5,047 nt of DNA from NCBI GenBank assembly GCA_024641365.1, contig JAHEDF010000210.1, forward strand, positions 1-5,047. The letters run 5' to 3'. The DNA is from Planctomycetota bacterium (GTDB lineage Bacteria; Planctomycetota; UBA11346). The notes beneath the pieces are model-generated. The model searched no databases. It was not told the DNA's origin and was given only the letters and a program-made list of their open reading frames with translations. The position numbers and the translations under genes were made by a program. Shown one piece after another: positions 1 to 5,047 of this stretch (position 1 is its first letter; each line of letters starts with the position of its first letter).

Positions 1-1936
1 CTTTATCAGAGATGGTAAGGGTAAGTTTTTCAGGTGTAAATTCACACTGTATGTCTATCGCTTTTGCTTCGCCATGACGCAAAGCATTGTGCACAGCCTC
101 TTGAATAATTCGGGTTATATGATGAGCACTTAATCCATTTATTGGTCGCGACTCCCCTGTTATGTTGCAGGTTATAGAAGCGTTTTGACCATTTTCTAAT
201 TGCTTGATTAAATTTTGTAAACGTACCGAGAGATCACATTGTTCCCCAGCATCGGCATTTAAATCCCATACCGAACGACGGACTTCGGCGCGGCTATGCG
301 CTAACATAGTGCGGGCCATTTCTAATGATTTTGGAATAACGGTATTGCCGTCGCCCATCGTTAATGCGGTTGCATCTAACTGTAAGGCGACACCGGTTAA
401 TCCTTGTTCTAAACTATCATGTAATTCAGCTGCTAATCGTTTACGCTCGGACGAAATGGCATCAAAGGTGACTTCTGCTTCTGCACGCGCACGAATTTCA
501 CTCGCCAATTCACGCGAACGTTGCTCTACGCGATTGCGTAAAGCAAATGCCCAGACCACAGCTAAAAATAACGCAATGCCAACTCCAACAGCGATGAATA
601 ATAATCGCTCGCGGGTCCACCATGACGGTGCCGCTAAAATAACCACATCAGACGATTGGCCTACATAAAGATTAAACGTAGTTGGGCGATAGCTGAGTAA
701 AATAACGCCTTGGCCTGGCGCTAAATCGCACACACCCGTCAGCTGTACATACATGTCGCGCGCGATCTCGGTAGGGAATTGTATCCCTTGAGCAATTTCC
801 ACTGGAATAATTTTATTATCTTTGGTTCGTAAATTAAAACTCGGTCGATTCTTTTTATGCATGCCCACATCTGTCACCGTGCCACTGATTTGAATGCGCC
901 TCCAATCGCGCTCCGCCAGTTCACGCACTTTTAATTTATCTAATTCTAAAACTTCAGGGTCTGGTAAGGGCGCTTTACCAACAACACGAATAAGAGCTTC
1001 CACCAATATAGGATTAAACATACCTAATTTGCCAAATCCAGAAACTTCAACGACATCGCCCAGTTGTACCTTATTTTTGCCACGTGGAATCACACGAATG
1101 CCGTCCTCACCATTTTGTATAACCACAAATTCATCGGCATAGGTCACTGTCCCGGTAACTAATATGCGTTGTTGGCTTTGTTGTGGCCCCGCCGCTAATA
1201 TTTGATTTATAGGTGTCATATCACCCGCAAACGGTTCGCGTGGCGGATCAATAATGACAATATCGTTAACGCTATGAGTGAAAATATGCCACAGGTAAGG
1301 AACCACGCGTCGGTTTTGCTGGCGCAGCGGAATGCCGCGCAAACTGACGCGTGCATCATTATAGCGCTTAACATCATCCTCTTCAAATCGAACAACCATC
1401 GAATCAATACTGCCTGCTGGCGTTGCTAAGCGCAAAACCAAACGTGGCGGATCAATTGCCTTGTCGATGTAGGCTTCGCGCACAACGGCTTTCACTTCAA
1501 TTAATTGACCTTCATGATAACCCGCCTGCAATTCTTCTACCGTTGCAGGAATTGGTAAAGGTAAAGGAACACGGCCAATTATTTTTACCGATTTTACCGC
1601 TACTCGTGGCGCATACGCAGCTGCGTCGGTAACGCCTTCAATTTCTACTTCATCACCTGGCTCAACATGAACGCCTGGTCCGTCAGGTGCTCGTTTTTGA
1701 GCAACATGAACACCCCCGGTTGCATCCTGTAAAACAAAATCTGGTAGCTGGTCGCTACGATAATAGGTCACAATACCAGATAGTTTTACGGGACGTTTTT
1801 CTGCTGCTTCACTGGGCAATAATTCCCGAACTGTTGCCGCCGTCACTAACGGTTCTTCTGCGATAATGGCGATAGGCATTAATAAAATAATACCGCACAG
1901 CAGTGATCGCTTTATGGACATGTACATACTACCCAT
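1..1936 (-). CDS. Sensor histidine kinase, NarL/HisKA_3 type, with four periplasmic OB-like modules (C-terminus cut by window edge)
   Basis: This is a membrane-bound two-component sensor kinase that should autophosphorylate on histidine and pass the phosphate to a NarL/FixJ-type regulator, which is not in the window. The 645 visible residues begin with a signal peptide (residues 1-26, 'SLLCGIILLMPIAIIA' then EEP). Four OB-like beta modules follow at about 34-122, 132-228, 242-320 and 335-425; the first carries 'VLQDATGGVHV'. One transmembrane helix lies at about 444-466 ('LLFIAVGVGIALFLAVVWAF'), followed by a charged linker. The HisKA_3 domain has 'RLAAELHDSLEQGLTGV' with His506, then 'RRSVWDL'. 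The HATPase_c domain begins near 600 and shows N-box 'RIIQEAVHNALRHGEA' with Asn617. The frame leaves the window at 'TISDK', where the DxGxG motif should start. Met1, Met4 (1927) and Met6 (1921) are all possible starts. None has a good Shine-Dalgarno; Met6 has weak GGTAG 7 bases upstream. Family identity is secure; the ligand is unknown. Confidence 0.93.
   Translation of the reverse strand, partial: MGSMYMSIKRSLLCGIILLMPIAIIAEEPLVTAATVRELLPSEAAEKRPVKLSGIVTYYRSDQLPDFVLQDATGGVHVAQKRAPDGPGVHVEPGDEVEIEGVTDAAAYAPRVAVKSVKIIGRVPLPLPIPATVEELQAGYHEGQLIEVKAVVREAYIDKAIDPPRLVLRLATPAGSIDSMVVRFEEDDVKRYNDARVSLRGIPLRQQNRRVVPYLWHIFTHSVNDIVIIDPPREPFAGDMTPINQILAAGPQQSQQRILVTGTVTYADEFVVIQNGEDGIRVIPRGKNKVQLGDVVEVSGFGKLGMFNPILVEALIRVVGKAPLPDPEVLELDKLKVRELAERDWRRIQISGTVTDVGMHKKNRPSFNLRTKDNKIIPVEIAQGIQFPTEIARDMYVQLTGVCDLAPGQGVILLSYRPTTFNLYVGQSSDVVILAAPSWWTRERLLFIAVGVGIALFLAVVWAFALRNRVEQRSRELASEIRARAEAEVTFDAISSERKRLAAELHDSLEQGLTGVALQLDATALTMGDGNTVIPKSLEMARTMLAHSRAEVRRSVWDLNADAGEQCDLSVRLQNLIKQLENGQNASITCNITGESRPINGLSAHHITRIIQEAVHNALRHGEAKAIDIQCEFTPEKLTLTISDK
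662..1837 (-). repeat. Tandem OB-like sensory modules within the kinase, apparently alternating A-B-A-B
   Basis: The extracytoplasmic half of the kinase is built from four diverged modules. Each starts with a short helix ending in leucines and is followed by a strand of the type 'v.v.G.Vt': 'TVRELL..VKLSGIVTYY', 'VEELQ..LIEVKAVVREAY', 'INQILA..ILVTGTVTYA' and 'VREL..IQISGTVTDVG'. Modules 1 and 3 resemble each other most: both have 'VEPGDEVEIEGV' or 'VQLGDVVEVSGF', and both end in matching linkers, 'IIGRVPLPLPIPATVEEL' and 'VVGKAPLPDPEVLELDKL'. This suggests duplication of a two-module unit. Boundaries are read by eye; the fold is inferred from the beta-rich pattern and known verrucomicrobial kinases. 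The similarity is at protein level only, not a DNA repeat. Confidence 0.65.
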
Positions 1937-1952
1937 TCGGTTAAGGAAAGGT

Positions 1953-1981
1953 GATAAACACACATTATTTAATCGTGGCAA
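1953..1981 (-). promoter_or_regulatory. Weak candidate sigma-70-like promoter for the kinase gene
   Basis: Read on the minus strand, TTGCCA (1981-1976) matches five of six bases of the -35 consensus. It is followed by an A+T-rich 17-base spacer and then TTTATC (1958-1953), which matches only three of six bases of the -10 consensus. Transcription would begin near 1946 and give a leader of about 10 bases to the first ATG, or about 25 bases to the third in-frame ATG at 1921. The poor -10 box and the lack of a known consensus for this organism keep this tentative. Confidence 0.2.
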
Positions 1982-2033
1982 GCGTGATTATGCCGACAAC
2001 AAACGACTGCGTCTACCAGCAAAAACTATCCTT

Positions 2034-2044
2034 GATACCGTATC
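2034..2044. promoter_or_regulatory. Short perfect palindrome, possible operator
   Basis: GATAC-C-GTATC is a perfect inverted repeat with 5-base arms around one central base, centred 34 bases upstream of the cytochrome start codon. It overlaps the TTGATA sequence that resembles a -35 box. Its position suits a regulator binding site, but arms this short can arise by chance and no second copy was seen in the intergenic region. Confidence 0.25.
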
Positions 2045-2058
2045 GGGTACTAGCCGCT

Positions 2059-2064
2059 GAGTGG
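2059..2064 (+). promoter_or_regulatory. Weak ribosome binding site supporting the start at 2073
   Basis: GAGTGG lies 8 bases before the ATG at 2073, a normal Shine-Dalgarno distance, although the match to GGAGG is imperfect. The alternative in-frame ATG at 2085 is preceded directly by eight T residues and has no purine-rich site close by, so 2073 is preferred. Confidence 0.35.
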
Positions 2065-2072
2065 TATTTTGT

Positions 2073-5047
2073 ATGCTTTTTTTTATGCGCGTGATCCCAT
2101 TATTGCTGTGTGGCATAATCATCTCTGTAAACGCCGCAGAGCCAACAACCCTCGAAGTGCAAGCGCTCGGTATAATCAAAGAAAAATGCGCTGATTGTCA
2201 CAGTCATGCAAAAGGAAAAATGAAAGGGTCCTTGGCGCTTGATTCTTTGAATATGGCGATCGAGGGCGGTGATAGTGGTCCAGCACTCGTTCCCGGAAAC
2301 ATCAATAAAAGTCTTATCGTTCAGGCTATTCGTTACACTGACGAAGATTTGCAAATGCCGCCCAAAAATAAGCGGCTGACCGATGATCAAATTAATATTA
2401 TTGAAAATTGGATTGCCGCCGGTGCAGCGTGGACAGCAAAACCAAGTAATGCTGAAGCAATTGCCGGTCGTGCTGCTCGTAAGCCTGGTCGTATTACTGA
2501 TGAGGATCGCGCGTGGTGGTCGTATCAACCATTATCACAGGTTACACCACCGCAAACGGACAGCACATGGGTAATTAATGATATTGATAATTTTATTGCC
2601 GCTGGTCATGCCAAGGCGGGTTTATCACCAGCGCCATCAGCAGATAAAGCGGCATTAATTCGTCGTGTCTCCTATGCCATAATTGGTTTACCGCCCAGCC
2701 CACAAGAAGTTGCTGATTTTATTAATGATAATTCACCTGATGCCTACGAACAATTAGTTGATCGTTTGCTCGCTCGACCAGAATATGGGGAGCACTGGGC
2801 GCGCTACTGGTTGGATTTAGTACGTTACGCCGACAGCGATGGTTTTCGTGCTGACAATTACCGACCTGATGCCTGGCGCTACCGCGATTATGTTATTAAC
2901 TCATTTAACGCTGATAAGCCCTATGACCGTTTCGTCCAAGAACAATTAGCTGGCGATGAATTATTTCCCAACGATCCACAGGCTTTGCTAGCAACAGGAT
3001 TCCTGCGCCACTGGATTTATGAATATAATAATCGTGATGTGGTTGGCCAACGGGAAAATATTCTCATTGATATTACTGATACCACGGCTGATGTTTTTAT
3101 GGGCGTCGGTTTGCAATGTGCACGTTGTCACGACCATAAATTTGACCCGCTGCTGCAAAAAGATTACTACCGTTTGCAGGCATTCTTTACGCCATTAATT
3201 CCGCGTGATGATTTGGTCGCCGCAACCACACAAGAAAAAATTACGTATGCACAAGAATTGGCGGCCTGGGAAAGCAAAACTAAGGAGATTCGTGCACGTA
3301 TAGACGCCTTAGAAGCTCCCGCACGACAACGCGGCAAGCAGAAAGCCTTAAAAATGTTTTCTGAAGAGCTCCAAGCTTTATATGCAAAACCACAACAAGA
3401 ACGCACTCCGCAAGAAAATGTGTATGCCAACTTAATTCATGAACAAATCAAATACGAGTGGAGTCGCTTGATGAATCATGTCAGCAGCGATGACAAACCA
3501 ACATTAATCGCTGCGCAACAAGAACTCACTAAAGCTGAAAAAACAAAACCTAAAGACCTACCGACGGCATTTGTTGCAAGTGATATTGGCCCCGAAGCGC
3601 CTCCCACCTATATTCCAAAGAAAGAACGACTCGGTGCCATCGAGCCTGGATTTTTAACTATTTTGGATCCGGATCCTGCCAGTTTACCAAAACCATCAGC
3701 TACCAGTACTAATCGTCGCTCTGCTTTAGCCGCGTGGCTGACGACCACTAATCAACCGATTACCACGCGGGTAATTGTTAATCGTATTTGGCAATATCAT
3801 TTCGGAAAAGGCTTGGCCATTAATAGCTCTGATTTTGGTCAATTAGGCGAACCGCCTTCGCATCCTCAATTATTAGATTGGCTTGCACGGCAATTTATCA
3901 CCGATGGTTGGTCGCTTAAAGCATTGCATCGCCGCATCGTATTATCGGCAACCTATCGCCAATCAGCATTTCATCCACACCACGATGCTTTGACGATAAA
4001 AGATCCTGAAAATCGGTTTTTATGGCGCGGTTCGACACGTCGCCTACAAGCAGAAGCTATTCGTGATACCATATTATCTATCTCAGGTGAATTAGATGCC
4101 ACCAACAAAGGTGGTCCTGGGGTTGATGGCTCGAAACCGAAGCGGTCGATTTATGTAAAAGTTATTCGTAATCGTCGTGATGCCGTATTAGATGTTTTTG
4201 ATGTTGCAGAAGGATTTACGAGTACGGCAAGTCGCAATGTTACGACCACGCCCAAACAATCGTTGTTAATGTTTAATAGTGATTGGGCATTTGCCCGCGC
4301 ACGAGCCTTTGCAAATCGAATCTTAAAAGAGATTCCGAATGATGAGCAAAAGCGTTTACGCTATGCTTACCAACTAGCGGTAGGTAGAGAGCCAACCACG
4401 CAAGAAATTCAACGCATTCAAAAATTTATTAAAGAACGCTCTGCGCTTAATAACGCAGGGAGTGGGCAAAAATTATCGCTCATAGCAGAAAAATTACCGT
4501 TTCGAGATGGTCGCAGTGCCGTGCTCGCTCCAGGAACAACACAAGATCGATTAATGGTAGGAGATCGCGACCCGTTACCCAATGGTGATTTTACCATTGA
4601 GGCATTTGTCTTATTACGCGCCCCCTATCCCTCTGGTGAAGTGCGCACTATTGCTGCACGTTGGGACGGCAGTGTCGCGCATGCGGGTTGGTCACTAGGC
4701 GTCACTGGCGAAAAATCTCGCTATAAACCAATGACGTTAATTATGCAATTATGCTCAGGTGATAAAAAAGCAAAAGAAGCTGAACCATTATTTAGCGGAT
4801 TAATGCTGCAACCAGGGAGGCCCTATTTTGTGGCGGCATCCATTTCGCTAGCTGATCCTGACAATTTAAAAATAAATTTTCACACCAAAGATTTATCAAA
4901 CGATGACGAACAAATACAAAGTGCCACTGTGACGCATCACATGGCGAATAATCCAACATTTACCGCTCCATTTACTATTGGTGGACGTTGGGGTGAACGG
5001 CGGCATTTATGGGATGGACTGATTGATGATATTCGCTTAAGCGAAGG
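2073..5047 (+). CDS. Exported dihaem PSCyt1 - DUF1549 (PSCyt2) - DUF1553 (PSD1) protein with LamG-like C-terminus (3' end cut by window edge)
   Basis: This is a large periplasmic 'planctomycete cytochrome c' family protein; 991 residues are visible and the frame is still open. The signal peptide is residues 1-21 ('LLLCGIIISVNA', then AEP). PSCyt1 (about 34-115) has the haem motif CADCH (Cys39, Cys42, His43) and 'LQMPP', whose Met95 could be an axial ligand. DUF1549 (about 168-372) has 'LIRRVSYAIIGLPPSPQEV' and ends in a second haem motif, 'CARCHDHKFDPL' (Cys349, Cys352, His353). A charged, partly helical stretch (about 385-495) precedes DUF1553 (about 544-795), recognised by 'RVIVNRIWQYHFGKGL', 'SATYRQSA' and 'RNVTTTPKQSLLMFNS'. 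From about 806 a LamG/concanavalin-like domain follows ('FTIEAFVLL', 'WDGLIDDIRLSE'). Covalent haem at both sites suggests electron transfer or oxidation in the periplasm, and LamG suggests carbohydrate or protein binding; the substrate is unknown. Such genes often sit beside DUF1501 genes, which would lie beyond the right edge. Confidence 0.95.
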   Translation, partial: MLFFMRVIPLLLCGIIISVNAAEPTTLEVQALGIIKEKCADCHSHAKGKMKGSLALDSLNMAIEGGDSGPALVPGNINKSLIVQAIRYTDEDLQMPPKNKRLTDDQINIIENWIAAGAAWTAKPSNAEAIAGRAARKPGRITDEDRAWWSYQPLSQVTPPQTDSTWVINDIDNFIAAGHAKAGLSPAPSADKAALIRRVSYAIIGLPPSPQEVADFINDNSPDAYEQLVDRLLARPEYGEHWARYWLDLVRYADSDGFRADNYRPDAWRYRDYVINSFNADKPYDRFVQEQLAGDELFPNDPQALLATGFLRHWIYEYNNRDVVGQRENILIDITDTTADVFMGVGLQCARCHDHKFDPLLQKDYYRLQAFFTPLIPRDDLVAATTQEKITYAQELAAWESKTKEIRARIDALEAPARQRGKQKALKMFSEELQALYAKPQQERTPQENVYANLIHEQIKYEWSRLMNHVSSDDKPTLIAAQQELTKAEKTKPKDLPTAFVASDIGPEAPPTYIPKKERLGAIEPGFLTILDPDPASLPKPSATSTNRRSALAAWLTTTNQPITTRVIVNRIWQYHFGKGLAINSSDFGQLGEPPSHPQLLDWLARQFITDGWSLKALHRRIVLSATYRQSAFHPHHDALTIKDPENRFLWRGSTRRLQAEAIRDTILSISGELDATNKGGPGVDGSKPKRSIYVKVIRNRRDAVLDVFDVAEGFTSTASRNVTTTPKQSLLMFNSDWAFARARAFANRILKEIPNDEQKRLRYAYQLAVGREPTTQEIQRIQKFIKERSALNNAGSGQKLSLIAEKLPFRDGRSAVLAPGTTQDRLMVGDRDPLPNGDFTIEAFVLLRAPYPSGEVRTIAARWDGSVAHAGWSLGVTGEKSRYKPMTLIMQLCSGDKKAKEAEPLFSGLMLQPGRPYFVAASISLADPDNLKINFHTKDLSNDDEQIQSATVTHHMANNPTFTAPFTIGGRWGERRHLWDGLIDDIRLSE
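2187..2201 (+). other. First c-type haem attachment motif (PSCyt1)
   Basis: Codons 39-43 read CADCH, a canonical CxxCH motif for covalent haem attachment, 18 residues after the predicted signal-peptide cleavage site. The MPP motif about 50 residues later is where small c-type cytochromes often place the sixth ligand. Maturation would need export and a cytochrome c biogenesis system, which is not in this window. Confidence 0.85.
3117..3131 (+). other. Second c-type haem attachment motif, at the end of DUF1549
   Basis: Codons 349-353 read CARCH and continue as DHKFDPL. This extended 'CxxCHDHKFDP' signature is a hallmark of the DUF1549 family. The following 'DYYRLQAFF' also fits the family. His355 or a neighbouring residue could take part in haem ligation or catalysis; that is inference. 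Confidence 0.8.
4488..5047 (+). other. LamG-like (concanavalin A-type) C-terminal domain, incomplete
   Basis: From about residue 806 the protein changes to a beta-rich pattern typical of Laminin_G_3-like jelly-roll domains: 'FTIEAFVLLRA', then 'IAARWDG', 'GWSLGV', 'RPYFVAASIS', 'FTIGGRW' and 'LWDGLIDDIRLSE'. The last motif usually marks the closing strand of the domain, so it is nearly complete at the window edge. Such domains in exported bacterial enzymes commonly bind carbohydrate or mediate protein contacts. It follows DUF1553 directly and is in frame with it. Confidence 0.75.

Larger units (their letters stand above)
1937..2072. promoter_or_regulatory. Divergent intergenic region between the kinase and cytochrome genes
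   Basis: These 136 bases separate the two start codons and must hold the start signals for both genes, unless transcription starts inside a coding region. The half near the kinase is A+T-rich (for example ATTATTTAA at 1964-1972). The half near the cytochrome gene is more mixed and contains an 11-bp palindrome. No clear promoter is visible on the plus strand: TTGATA at 2032-2037 resembles a -35 box, but nothing like a -10 box stands at the right distance. No tRNA, riboswitch-like fold or terminator was recognised. Confidence 0.7.

Noticed and set aside
204..668. 154-residue open frame on the plus strand
   Set aside because: It lies opposite the kinase HisKA_3 and transmembrane coding sequence, which is strongly family-like in its own frame. 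The plus-strand product is rich in Ser, Arg, Asn and Ala with no recognisable domain, as expected of an antisense shadow.
894..1632. Several small open frames on both strands (894-1142, 1202-1429, 1423-1632 on plus; 1216-1407 on minus)
   Set aside because: All lie inside the kinase sensor-module coding region in other frames. None shows a ribosome binding site, a family motif or a signal peptide that would outweigh the continuous kinase frame.
2103..2114. Possible lipoprotein box around Cys13 of the cytochrome protein (LLLC)
   Set aside because: The residue before Cys is Leu rather than Gly, Ala or Ser, and the hydrophobic core continues after the Cys to a better type I cleavage site (VNA-AEP).
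1880..2121. Both signal peptides contain LLCGII, with partly similar DNA in inverted orientation
   Set aside because: By eye about two thirds of 24 aligned bases agree, which the shared hydrophobic codons can explain. The similarity does not extend into the flanking sequence, so an ancestral inverted duplication is not supported.
1866..2179. Open frames spanning the intergenic region (1866-2060 plus, 1988-2179 minus)
   Set aside because: Both overlap the start of one of the two real genes and part of the intergenic region. The products are low in recognisable structure and no start signal was found, so they are most likely chance frames.
2100..2528. 142-residue open frame on the minus strand
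   Set aside because: It runs opposite the PSCyt1 domain, whose own frame has CxxCH, MPP and a signal peptide. The minus-strand product has no coherent domain pattern.
2383..3430. Small open frames at 2383-2574 (plus) and 3167-3430 (minus)
   Set aside because: Both are shadows of the DUF1549-containing gene. The minus-strand frame is rich in Ala, Ser and Cys, as expected from antisense reading of the Lys/Glu/Gln/Ala-rich insert.
3665..3676. GGATCCGGATCC, a perfect 12-bp palindrome and direct repeat of GGATCC
   Set aside because: It encodes Asp-Pro-Asp-Pro within the continuous frame just before DUF1553 and is explained by repeated codons. No linker, cloning scar or insertion boundary is suggested by the flanking sequence.

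Overview
The window holds two long, divergently transcribed genes, each cut by a window edge, separated by a 136-base intergenic region. Both look like genes of the PVC superphylum, most likely Verrucomicrobiota. Two things point there: a sensor kinase whose extracytoplasmic part is a chain of OB-like modules with the 'QDATGGV' motif, and a large 'planctomycete cytochrome c' protein (PSCyt1 - PSCyt2/DUF1549 - PSD1/DUF1553). Planctomycetota or Lentisphaerota remain possible. The assignment rests on family recognition only, with no database search.

Region 1-1936 (minus strand) encodes the first 645 residues of a sensor histidine kinase: signal peptide, four OB-like modules (about residues 34-425), one transmembrane helix (about 444-466), a HisKA_3-type dimerisation domain with phospho-acceptor His506, and the start of the HATPase_c domain with N-box Asn617. 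The frame is cut just before the DxGxG ATP-lid motif. Region 1937-2072 must carry the start signals of both genes. It has one weak minus-strand promoter candidate and an 11-bp palindrome. Region 2073-5047 (plus strand) encodes 991 residues of an exported protein with two CxxCH haem motifs, the DUF1549 and DUF1553 domains and a C-terminal LamG-like (concanavalin-type) domain. The frame is still open at the right edge.

A working model is that the kinase senses a periplasmic ligand or condition and signals to a NarL/FixJ-type response regulator, while the divergent gene makes a periplasmic dihaem protein that may bind and act oxidatively on a glycan-like substrate. The link between the two genes rests only on their position and the shared intergenic region. 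No RNA genes, mobile elements, CRISPR arrays or terminators were seen. The other open frames inside the two genes are shadows.
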